The notes beneath the pieces are model-generated. The model was not told the DNA's origin. It did not search any database and was given only the letters and a program-made list of their open reading frames with translations. Made by a program: the position numbers and the translations under genes. Shown piece after piece: positions 56,415 through 64,000 of a stretch of DNA of 64,000 bases. Position 1 is the first letter of the stretch; each line of letters starts with the position of its first letter. The DNA comes from SG8-30 sp963695155 (GTDB taxonomy: Bacteria > Pseudomonadota > Gammaproteobacteria > Steroidobacterales > Steroidobacteraceae): the NCBI GenBank assembly GCA_963695155.1, contig CAVOGD010000006.1:1-64000 (forward strand), read 5' to 3'.

Positions 56415-58235
56415 GCAGCGTCTCCCCGGGTGAGCGCCTCGGCGATGCCCGCGACGATGTGGTCCGATGCCAGCGGCAGGCCGCTGTAGTGCAGGATCGA
56501 GCGCATCTGGCTCTTCTCCACGGCGGTTTCGAGCGTCAGCAGCGACCGGAACTGGGCGTCGCGGTTCTGCTCGACCACGAAGATCGTCTCGTGCGACTCG
56601 AGGAACGCCTCGACCTCTTCGCCGAACGGGAAGCCGCGCACGCGCAGGTAGTCCACCGCGATGCCCTGCCCGCGCAGCACCGCCAGCGCCTCGCGCACCG
56701 CCCCGTCGCAGGATCCGAAGCTGACGACCGCCAGCCCGGCCCGCCCGTCGCCGTCGGCGACGGCCTTCGGCACGAGCCCGGCCGCGGTCCGGAACTTGCG
56801 CCGCAGCCGCTCCATGACCTCCTGGTACTCGGCGGCGTTCTCGGTGTAGGCGCCGAACTTGTTGTGGCCGGAGCCGCGCGTGAAGTACGCGCCCTTGGGG
56901 TTGGACCCCGGCAGCGTGCGGTACGGAATGCCGTCACCGTCCGGGTCCAGGTAGCGGTGGAACTTCTCGACCGAGGCGAGCTGCGCGGCGTCCAGCACCT
57001 TGCCGCGGTCCGGGCGCCAGTTTTCGTCCCACTCGAGGTCCCGCACCATCCAGTCGTTCATGCCGATGTCGAGGTCGAGCATCACGAACACCGGGGTCTG
57101 CAGGCGCTCGGCCAGGTCGAACGCCTGCACCGCCATGTAGAAGCACTCCTCCGGCGTCCGCCGGGAACAGCAGCACGTGGCGCGTGTCGCCGTGCGAGGC
57201 GTAGGCGCAGGCCAGCAGGTCGCACTGCTGGGTGCGGGTGGGCAGGCCGGTGGAGGGCCCCACGCGCTGCACGTCGAACAGCACGGCCGGGATCTCGGCG
57301 TAGTAGGCGAAGCCGATCAGTTCGTTCATCAGCGAGATGCCCGGACCGCTGGTGGGCGTGAACGAGCGCGCACCGTTCCAGGACGCGCCGATGACCGCCC
57401 CGATCGCGGCCAGCTCGTCCTCGGCCTGGATCACCACGTAGTTGTGGCGGCCGGTCTGCGGGTCGACGCGGTACCGGGCGCACAGCGAAACGAAGGCATC
57501 CATCAGCGACGTGGAGGGCGTGATGGGGTACCAGGCGCCGACCGTGGCGCCGGCGTACAGACAGCCCAGCGCCGCCGCCGTGTTGCCGTCCATCATCGAG
57601 TAGCCACGGGTCTTGTCCATGGGCTCGACCCGCGCCGGCAGCGGGCAGTCGAAATGCTCCTTCGCGTAGCCGTAGCCCAGCTCGACCGCACGGATGTTGT
57701 CCTGCATCAGCGCCGGCTTCTTCGCGAAGGTCTCGCGCAGCAGGCCGCGCACGACCTCCAGGTCGATGTCCAGCAGCGCGGCCACCAGGCCGGCGTACAT
57801 GATGTTCTTCATCAGCACGCGGGCCCGCGGGTTCTCGAAGTGCTCGTTGCACATCTGCGCCAGGGGCGCGCCGAACACGGTGACGTCGCGGCGCGTCAGC
57901 AGCGCCGGTCGCGGCCAGGTCGAGTCGTACACCAGGCAACCGCCGGGCGACAGCTCCAGGATGTCGCGCGCGTAGGTTGCCGAGTTCATCGCGACCATCA
58001 GGTCCACGCGCCCGGAGCGCGCGATCCAGCCGTCGCGCGTCACGCGGATCTCGTACCAGGTCGGCAGGCCCTGGATGTTGGACGGGAAGAAGTTCTTGCC
58101 GACCACCGGCACGCCCAGCCTGAAGATGGCCTTCATGATCAGGCCGTTGGCGCTCGCCGAGCCCGTGCCGTTGACGTTGGCGAACTTGATGACGAAGTCG
58201 TTGACGCGATCCTGCATGGTGGGTGCTTCCGGCAT
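56411..58235 (-). CDS. 2-oxoacid:acceptor oxidoreductase, fused gamma-alpha subunit (one frameshift)
   Basis: About 607 residues. The N-terminal third is the gamma domain (NVNGTGSASANGLIMKAIFR, KNFFPSNIQGLPTWYEIR). The rest is the alpha pyrimidine domain (DGNTAAALGCLYAGATVGAWYPITPSTSLMD, EDELAAIGAVIGASWNGARS) and the C-terminal domain. One extra base near 57151-57160 splits it after LLFPAD; it resumes as PEECFYMAVQAFDLAERLQ. The start ATG at 58235 overlaps the flavoprotein stop (TGATG). A second ATG at 58217 is possible. The indel is probably a sequence error. Confidence 0.88.
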
Positions 58236-60009
58236 CAGCCTGCGGCCCCGGCGTACGGCAGGGCCACCCAGGACTTCTGCATGTCCCAGGCATCGGTGGG
58301 GCAGCGCTCCGCGCACAGTCCGCAGTGCACGCACAGGTCCTCGTCCTTGACCATGATCCGCCCGGTCTGCTTGAGCGGGCCGGACTGGAAGAGCGCCTGC
58401 TCCGTGTTGCAGCGCGGCGCCTTGAGGCGGCCCGCGAGTTCCTCGGGGGGCCCGTCGCGCGCGATCGTGAGGCAATCGGTCGGGCAGATGTCCACGCAGG
58501 CATCGCACTCGATGCACAGCGCGGCCTCGAACACGGTCTGGATGTCGCAGTTGAGGCAGCGCTGCACCTCGGCCGCCGCGCGCTCCGCGTCGAAGCCGAG
58601 CTCGACCTCGATGTCCAGTTGCTTGAAGCGCTCTTTGAGGCTGACATGCGGCACCAGCCGCCGCTCCAGCGGGTTGTAGTCGTTCTTGTACGACCACTCG
58701 TGCATGCCCATCTTGCGGCTTTCGAGCGTCACGCCACGCGGCGGTCGCTCGCCGGCCGGCCGGCCATGGCAATGGTTGTGGATCGAGATCGCCGCCTGGT
58801 GGCCGTGCTCGACGGCCCAGATGATGTTCTTCGGTCCGAACGCCGCATCGCCGCCGAAGAACACGCCCGCGCGCGTGGACTCGAGGGTCACCTCGTCCAC
58901 CCTGGGCACGTCCCACTGGTCGAACTCGATGCCCAGGTCGCGCTCGATCCACGGGAAGGCGTTCTCCTGGCCGATCGCCAGGATCACGTCGTCGCACGGC
59001 ACGAACACCGGCTCGACGACCCGCTGCGACCTGATCTCGCCCTCCTCCAGTTCGTACTCGACGCGCTCGAAGTCCATGCCCGCGAGCTTGCCGTCCCTGA
59101 TCACGAACGCCTTGGGCGCGTGGTTCACGACGATCTCCACGCTCTCCTCCTCCGCGTCCTCGAGTTCCCACTCGGAGGCCTTGAAGAAGCCGCGCGGCTT
59201 GCGCGCCATCACCTTGACGCTCTTCGCGCCCAGCCGCAGCGAGCTGCGGCAGCAGTCCATCGCCGTGTTGCCGACGCCGATGATCAGCACCGTCTCGCCG
59301 ATCCGGTCCACGTGCCCGAAGGCCACCGCTTCGAGCCAGGCGATGCCGACGTGGATGCGGTCGCTGGCATCGCGGCCCGGCAGCCGCAGTTCCTTGCCGC
59401 GCGGCGCCCCGCTGCCGACGAACACCGCATCGAAACCGCCGGAGTCCAGCAGCGTGCGCAGGCTCGCGACCGGCGTGTTGAGCCGCAGGTCGGCGCCCAT
59501 GCCGACGACGTAGCCGATTTCCTCGTCGAGCACCGCCGCGGGCAGCCGGAACGAGGGGATGTTGGTGCGCATCAGCCCGCCGGCCGGCCGTGCTGCTCGA
59601 AGATCACGACCTCGTAGCCCAGCGGCAGCAGGTCGTTGGCGACGGTCAGCGAGGCCGGACCCGCGCCGATGCAGGCCACCCGCTTGCCCAGCTTGCGCTG
59701 CGGCGCCTTCGGCAGCCGTGGGCCTATGTCGTCACGCAGGTCCGCCGCGACGCGCTTCAGCCGGCAGATCGCCACCGGCTTGTCCTCGACGCGGGTGCGG
59801 CGGCAGGCGGGCTCGCAGGGCCGGTCGCAGACGCGGCCCAGGATGCCGGGGAACACGTTCGAGGCGCGGTTGACCATGTACGCGTCGGAGTACCGCCCCT
59901 GTGCGATCAGGCGGATGTACTCGGGCACGTCGGTGTGCGCGGGACACGCCCACTGGCAGTCCACGACCTTGTGGTAATAGTCGGGGTGAAGCGTGTCGGT
60001 GGGTGGCAT
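58235..60009 (-). CDS. GltD-like FAD/NAD(P) oxidoreductase with C-terminal ferredoxin domain (one frameshift)
   Basis: About 591 residues. The N-terminus resembles glutamate synthase small subunit (CQWACPAHTDVPEYI and RVCDRPCEPACRR, likely Fe-S ligands). Next come FAD- and NAD(P)-binding parts (CIGAGPASLTVAND, VLIIGVGNTAMDCCRSS) and DVILAIGQ. The last 110 residues hold two 4Fe-4S motifs, CIECDACVDICPTDC and CVHCGLCAERCP. One missing base near 59572-59590 breaks the frame between EQHGRPAG and LMRTNIPSFRLP. It probably links the downstream 2-oxoacid oxidoreductase to NAD(P). Confidence 0.85.
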
Positions 60010-60081
60010 CGCTCGCGGATCGCCTCGTGTCAGGTGCGGGTGGTGTGGCAACGCGCCATGGCGCCGCAGCGCGTGCTGGAT

Positions 60082-60555
60082 TCAGTTGTGGGGGGCGCTG
60101 ACCTGCAGGAACTCGGCATCGTCCATCAGCCGGGCGAAGTCGTCGGCGGTGACGTGCACCAGCCGCTCGTGGTCGCCGGCCTCGAAGAACACCTCGTCCA
60201 TCTCGCGGAAGCGCTCATCGACGATCGTGGGAATCTGGTACTCCTCGCCGAGCGGCGGCACGGCGCCGCGCTTGCAGTCGTAGAAGGCCTCGCCGATGTC
60301 GTCCTCGGAAGCGAGCTTGAGCGGCCGGTGCAGCATGCGGGCCAGCCGCTCGAGATCGACGGACTCCGACGCCGGCAGGACCGCCAGCACCAGGCCGCCG
60401 CTGTCCTTCAGCAGCACGCCCTTGGCGAGCCGCGCCTCGTCCACGTGCGCGGCATGCGCGCTGCTGGCGGAGGTGGCCGTGCGGCCGTGCTCGACCAGAG
60501 TGAATTCGATGCCCTTGAAACGCAGGGCCTGGATGATGGTGGGGGCAACGCTCAT
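60082..60555 (-). CDS. YbaK/EbsC family aminoacyl-tRNA deacylase-like protein
   Basis: A 157-residue single-domain protein of the YbaK/ProX editing family, which hydrolyses mischarged aminoacyl-tRNAs. Recognisable parts are HAAHVDEARLAKGVLLKDSGG, carrying the conserved Lys, SEDDIGEAFYDCKRGAVPPLGE and EVFFEAGDHERLVHV. I chose the ATG at 60555 (MSVAPTIIQAL). The tRNA substrate cannot be read from the sequence. A TATACT -10 box lies on the minus strand at 60594-60589. Confidence 0.85.
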   Translation of the reverse strand: MSVAPTIIQALRFKGIEFTLVEHGRTATSASSAHAAHVDEARLAKGVLLKDSGGLVLAVLPASESVDLERLARMLHRPLKLASEDDIGEAFYDCKRGAVPPLGEEYQIPTIVDERFREMDEVFFEAGDHERLVHVTADDFARLMDDAEFLQVSAPHN

Positions 60556-60648
60556 GTCGCTCCACTGCGGCAACGGAAAACAGCGCCAAGTATAGCGTTG
60601 TAAGCCGCGCGCGGCGTTCGGCGAAACCGCAATGCTGCAGTGCAACAG

Positions 60649-60676
60649 GCGCCGCGCCCCCGGGCCTGCGGCGCCG
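60649..60676 (-). terminator. Possible terminator after the Gfo/Idh/MocA gene
   Basis: GGCGCCGC, twelve bases, GCGGCGCC forms a strong GC stem 14 bases after the oxidoreductase stop. There is no T run, so termination is only plausible. Confidence 0.35.
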
Positions 60677-60690
60677 GGCGCGACCGACGC

Positions 60691-61641
60691 TCAGCCGGCC
60701 AGCGCGCCCGGCCCGACCAGCTCGCCGATGCGGATGGCGGTCTCGAGCGCGCGCAACCCGTCCTCGCCCGACACCGCCGGCCGGTCGCCGCTCTCGATGC
60801 ACCCCAGGAACGCCTCGATCTCCGCCCGCAGTGCATCGCCCTGGTCGAAATTGCGCTCCTCGATATCGACCTTGGGGGCGCCGTCGGCCGGCGCGGCGGC
60901 GCCCTTGCGAACCAGCGTGAGGATCTTCTGCTGCAGGTCCACGGACAGGTAGGCGTCCTCCTGGAAGACCCGCAACTTGCGCTCCGCCTTCATGCTGATG
61001 CGGCTGGCGGTGACGTCCGCCACGCAACCGTTGTCGAAGCGCAGCCGCGCGTTGGCGATGTCCGTCTCGCCGCTGAATACCGGGGCGCCGACGGCGTCGA
61101 TGCTGGCGACCGGCGAGCCCACGATGTTCTGGATGAGGTCTATGTCGTGGATCATCAGGTCCAGCACCACGCTCACGTCGGTGCCGCGGGCCTTGAACGG
61201 GGCCAGCCGGTTCGATTCTATGAAGCGCGGCCGGTCGAGGATCCCCTGCAGGGCGAGGATCACGGGATTGAACCGTTCCAGGTGGCCGACCTGCAGGATG
61301 CGCCGCTGCGCCGCCGCGAGCGCGATGAGCTCCCGGGCCTCGGCGACCGTCACGGTGATGGGCTTTTCCACCAGCACGTGCGCGCCGGCCTGCAGGAAAT
61401 CCGCGGCAATGCGATGGTGGCTCGGGGTCGGCGTCACGACGCTGACGGCGTCCACGCGGCCGAGCAGCTGCCGGTGGTCGCTGACCGCCTCGCAGCCCAG
61501 CTCGGCGGCCACGGCGCTGCGCGCGCGCTCATCCGTGTCGGCCACGGCCACCAGCTCCACGCGCTCGATCGCAGCGTATTTCTGGGCGTGGAAGCGGCCC
61601 AGGTACCCGGCGCCGATGACGGCCGTGCGCAATGCGGTCAT
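60691..61641 (-). CDS. Gfo/Idh/MocA family oxidoreductase
   Basis: A 316-residue NAD(P)-dependent sugar dehydrogenase-type enzyme. The Rossmann loop is VIGAGYLGRFHAQKY near the start, then the catalytic HVLVEKPI and the substrate motif DLMIHDIDLI. Similarity is closest in feel to UDP-GlcNAc 3-dehydrogenase-like members (GnnA group) that act in lipid A or glycan synthesis, but no partner aminotransferase is nearby, so the substrate is open. Confidence 0.85.
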   Translation of the reverse strand: MTALRTAVIGAGYLGRFHAQKYAAIERVELVAVADTDERARSAVAAELGCEAVSDHRQLLGRVDAVSVVTPTPSHHRIAADFLQAGAHVLVEKPITVTVAEARELIALAAAQRRILQVGHLERFNPVILALQGILDRPRFIESNRLAPFKARGTDVSVVLDLMIHDIDLIQNIVGSPVASIDAVGAPVFSGETDIANARLRFDNGCVADVTASRISMKAERKLRVFQEDAYLSVDLQQKILTLVRKGAAAPADGAPKVDIEERNFDQGDALRAEIEAFLGCIESGDRPAVSGEDGLRALETAIRIGELVGPGALAG

Positions 61642-61645
61642 GCGT

Positions 61646-61885
61646 TCAGCCCCGGCGCTCGCGGTTCCAGCGGCTGCGCCGGCGGTGCCGGTAGCGCATG
61701 ACCAGTACCGCGATGCCGTAGATGATCACGCCGGCGCCCGCCGCCGCCGTCCACGCAAACGGGGCTTCCCAGCTGCCAACCGCCAGGGAACGCGCCGCGG
61801 CCACGGCGGCGGCCAGCACGCCGAGCGTCAGCGCGCCGAAGGGCTTCACTTCGTAAAGCGGCTCGGGCCACCAGACCCTGCGCAT
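61646..61885 (-). CDS. Small membrane protein, unknown
   Basis: A 79-residue protein with two hydrophobic segments (about 17-34 and 43-62) and a very basic C-terminus (RYRHRRRSRWNRERR). It ends four bases before the Gfo/Idh/MocA start, so it is probably co-transcribed. I recognise no family. The sequence composition fits a real inner-membrane protein with a cytoplasmic tail. Confidence 0.55.
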   Translation of the reverse strand: MRRVWWPEPLYEVKPFGALTLGVLAAAVAAARSLAVGSWEAPFAWTAAAGAGVIIYGIAVLVMRYRHRRRSRWNRERRG

Positions 61886-62048
61886 GGCGCCTCCCCCGAT
61901 TGCATTGCAGGCCCCGCAACCGGACCTGCGCGCCGAGACGTTGTTCTAGTGCGAACGGATTCGCAGTATAGCCCCACGGGGAGGCGAACGCGGCGTGGGT
62001 TGCCAAGCGAACCCCCGGCCCCGCACACTTGCGCCGTTCCGGCAACGG

Positions 62049-62339
62049 ATGGCGATCATGTCAGCAGCACGCCGCGCAGCAGCGGGCCGCATGCGGCGCG
62101 AACTGCGCTACTTCCTGATGCTGGCCGGTTTCGGCCTGGTCGCGATGCCCTTCCTGATCTACCTGGCCGGCGTGCTCACGCTGGGCCCCTACGACGGCGG
62201 GCTGCCCGACTTCCTGAAGTCGCTGTACGGCGCGTTCTTCACCCTGCAGCCCAGTGCCTGGCTGCTGCTGCTGGGCCCTTATCCGCTGTTCTGGGCGCTG
62301 CGATTGCTGACGCGGCCGTTCCGGCGGCGCCGCAGCTGA
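62049..62339 (+). CDS. Small membrane protein, unknown
   Basis: About 96 residues with two hydrophobic segments (about 23-42 and 64-85) separated by a short loop (TLGPYDGGLPDFLKSLY), and basic ends. No family recognised. The start may be the ATG at 62049 or at 62058. It is divergent from the other small membrane gene, with 163 bases between them that hold an inverted repeat (GCGAACGGATTCGC near 61951) and no clear promoter. Confidence 0.5.
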   Translation: MAIMSAARRAAAGRMRRELRYFLMLAGFGLVAMPFLIYLAGVLTLGPYDGGLPDFLKSLYGAFFTLQPSAWLLLLGPYPLFWALRLLTRPFRRRRS

Positions 62340-62363
62340 GACCGCGGCGCCGCGTGCCGCCGG

Positions 62364-64000
62364 CTACGGTGGCGGGGCCCGCGATGCGGCACTGGCCTCG
62401 CGTGCCGCCCGGAACTCGTTGCCCTCGTACCATTCGGGCCAGACCGGCTCGGCGGCGATCCGCGCGCCCACCTCGAACAGCAGCTGCAGGTCCTCGACGA
62501 TCCCGCTGACGTTCCAGGACGGATCGTAGTCGTCGGACTGCTTGTGGTAGCGGTTGGCCGTGTAGTCGTCCTTGATCGCCTGGCCCGTGCCGGGCGGCTG
62601 GCCGATGAGGTCGACGCCCGACTTGATGTACAGGGCCGGCACGCCCTTGCGGGCCAGGTTGAAGTGGTCCGAGCGGTAGTAGTAGCCGTGCTCCGGCGTG
62701 CGGTCCGGCTTGAGGACCCGCCCCTGCGCCGCCGCCGCCTCGCCCAGGTAGTCCTCCAGCTGCGAGGCGCCGTAGCCGACCACCTCCACGTCTTGCGCGC
62801 GGCCCAGCGGGTGCAGGGCGTCCACGTTGATGACCGCTGCGGTCGTCTCGAGCGGCACCAGCGGGTGGTTCGCGTAGAACTCGGATCCCAGCAGGCCCGA
62901 CTCCTCGGCCGTCGGCGCCACGAAGACGATCGAGCGCGCGGGGGTGGGCAGCAACTCGCGGTAGGCGCGCGCGATGGCCAGGATGCCGGCCACGCCGGCC
63001 GCATTGTCCACGGCGCCGTTGAAGATCGTGTCGCCCGTGAGCGCCAGCGCACGCCCGAAGTGGTCCCAGTGCGCCATGTAGACCACGTATTCGTCAGGCC
63101 GGGACTTGCCGGGCAGGATGCCGGCCACGTTCGGCGAGCGGGCCCGCCGGATGACGTTGCGCACGCCGCCCGCGGCGTGCGTACCCAGCGGCACCGCCGT
63201 GAAGTCGCGCGTCATGGCCTGCCGCTGCAGCGCGTCGAGGTCGCGGCCCGACATCGCCAGCAACTGCCTGGCGCGGGCCTGCGTGATCCAGCCCTCGAGG
63301 GCGCAGCGATCGGCGCCGCCCTGCGGCGTCTCCGCGTAGAACTGCGGGCCCGTCCAGCCGTTCCTGACCACCGACCAGCCGTACGCGGCGGGCGCGGTGT
63401 CATGGATGATGATCGCGGCCTCCGCCCCCTGGCGCGCCGCCTCCTCGAACTTGTAGGTCCAGCGCCCGTAATAGGTCATCGAGCGGCCGTTGAACAGGCG
63501 CGGGTCGCCGCTGGCGAAGCCGGGGTCGTTGATCAGGATCAGCGCGGTCTTGCCGCGCATGTCCAGGCCCTGGTAGTCGTTCCAGCCGTACTCCGGCGCG
63601 ACGATGCCATAGCCGACGAACACGACCTCGCTGTTGGAGATCGCGATCGCCTGCTGGACGCGGCGCGTGCCGATCACCATGTCCTCGCCGAAACCCAGGT
63701 CCAGGCGCTGGCCGCCGTGCTCGAAGCCCAGGTTCACCGAACCGAGCGCAGCGGTGATCTCCACCAGCGGCACGTCCTGCCGGAAGCTGCCCCCGACCGG
63801 CTGCAGGCCCAGCGCCAGGAACTGCTGTTCCAGGTACTCGACCGTGGTCTGCTCGCCCGGACCGCCCGGTCCGCGGCCCTCGAAATCGTCCGACGCGAGT
63901 CGCTCGACATAGCCGCGGTAGACCTCCGCGGTGATCGAGGCGGCGGCCTGCTGGCGCGCCGCGCCCGCGGCATTGCAGCCCGCGAGGATGACCGCGAGCG
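62364..64000 (-). CDS. M28 family metallopeptidase lipoprotein (N-terminus outside window)
   Basis: At least 545 residues, running off the right edge without a start codon. The first visible residues end in VILAGC, a lipobox, so nearly all of the mature protein is here. A PA-type insert (near 95-190) precedes the zinc peptidase domain: AHWDHFG, AVDNAAGVAGILA, APTAEESGLLGSEFY, NVDALHPLG and YYRSDHFNLARKGVPA supply the metal and catalytic residues. It is likely an exported aminopeptidase anchored to the outer membrane. Confidence 0.9.
   Translation of the reverse strand, partial: LAVILAGCNAAGAARQQAAASITAEVYRGYVERLASDDFEGRGPGGPGEQTTVEYLEQQFLALGLQPVGGSFRQDVPLVEITAALGSVNLGFEHGGQRLDLGFGEDMVIGTRRVQQAIAISNSEVVFVGYGIVAPEYGWNDYQGLDMRGKTALILINDPGFASGDPRLFNGRSMTYYGRWTYKFEEAARQGAEAAIIIHDTAPAAYGWSVVRNGWTGPQFYAETPQGGADRCALEGWITQARARQLLAMSGRDLDALQRQAMTRDFTAVPLGTHAAGGVRNVIRRARSPNVAGILPGKSRPDEYVVYMAHWDHFGRALALTGDTIFNGAVDNAAGVAGILAIARAYRELLPTPARSIVFVAPTAEESGLLGSEFYANHPLVPLETTAAVINVDALHPLGRAQDVEVVGYGASQLEDYLGEAAAAQGRVLKPDRTPEHGYYYRSDHFNLARKGVPALYIKSGVDLIGQPPGTGQAIKDDYTANRYHKQSDDYDPSWNVSGIVEDLQLLFEVGARIAAEPVWPEWYEGNEFRAAREASAASRAPPP

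Overview
This window is a GC-rich chromosomal segment made almost entirely of housekeeping genes. Proteins such as BamE, RnfH, RatA, SmpB, NqrM and YheS, together with the order glmM-tpiA-secG-tRNA-Leu-nuoA-N-tRNA-fMet, point to a gammaproteobacterium. The layout recalls Xanthomonadales and neighbouring orders; this placement is inferred from gene order and protein flavour, not from a phylogeny. I found no insertion sequence, prophage, CRISPR array or rRNA.

Layout. 1-231: hairpin-rich repeat, terminator and initiator tRNA. 274-14527 (minus): complete 14-gene NDH-1 operon nuoA-N. 14.7-20.9 kb (minus): tRNA-Leu, secG, tpiA, glmM, folP, ftsH, rlmE. Then yhbY (plus). 21.3-32.1 kb (minus): greA, carB, carA, dapB, dnaJ, dnaK, grpE, hrcA, that is, hrcA-grpE-dnaK-dnaJ-dapB-carAB-greA in transcription order. 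32.3-34.9 kb (plus): nadK-recN. 34.9-37.1 kb: fur, bamE, rnfH, ratA, smpB. 37.1-41.2 kb: doxX and pirin divergent from a LysR regulator coupled to the ABC-F gene yheS. 41.3-41.7 kb: tmRNA. 41.9-51.2 kb (plus): a CmpX-like channel, then nqrA-F, apbE, nqrM and a CBS protein as one tightly overlapping operon. 51.3-54.3 kb (minus): nupC, tdk and an unrecognised exported protein. Then a lipid kinase (plus). 55.4-60.0 kb (minus): a three-gene 2-oxoacid oxidoreductase module with its own flavoprotein. The right end carries a YbaK-like deacylase, a Gfo/Idh/MocA oxidoreductase, two small membrane proteins and a truncated M28 peptidase lipoprotein.

How the parts work together. The cell has two NADH:quinone oxidoreductases, proton-pumping NDH-1 and sodium-pumping Na+-NQR. 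The NQR operon includes its own maturation factors (ApbE attaches FMN, NqrM is needed for assembly). The 2-oxoacid oxidoreductase module could deliver 2-oxoacid electrons to NAD(P). The chaperone operon shows two very good sigma-32-type promoters (before grpE and dnaK) and a degenerate CIRCE over the hrcA promoter, so heat-shock control looks dual.

Caution on quality. Ten conserved genes (nuoE, folP, carB, carA, dnaJ, dnaK, hrcA, nqrC and two in the 2-oxoacid module) are each broken by one or two single-base indels, 14 in all. Because most are essential and every reading frame resumes with full-length family sequence, I treat these as sequencing or assembly errors and annotate intact genes. 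I found no clearly new defence or mobile system. The most unusual items are the flavoprotein-linked oxidoreductase module, the CBS gene at the end of the nqr operon, the unknown exported protein after nupC-tdk, and several promoter and leader structures.
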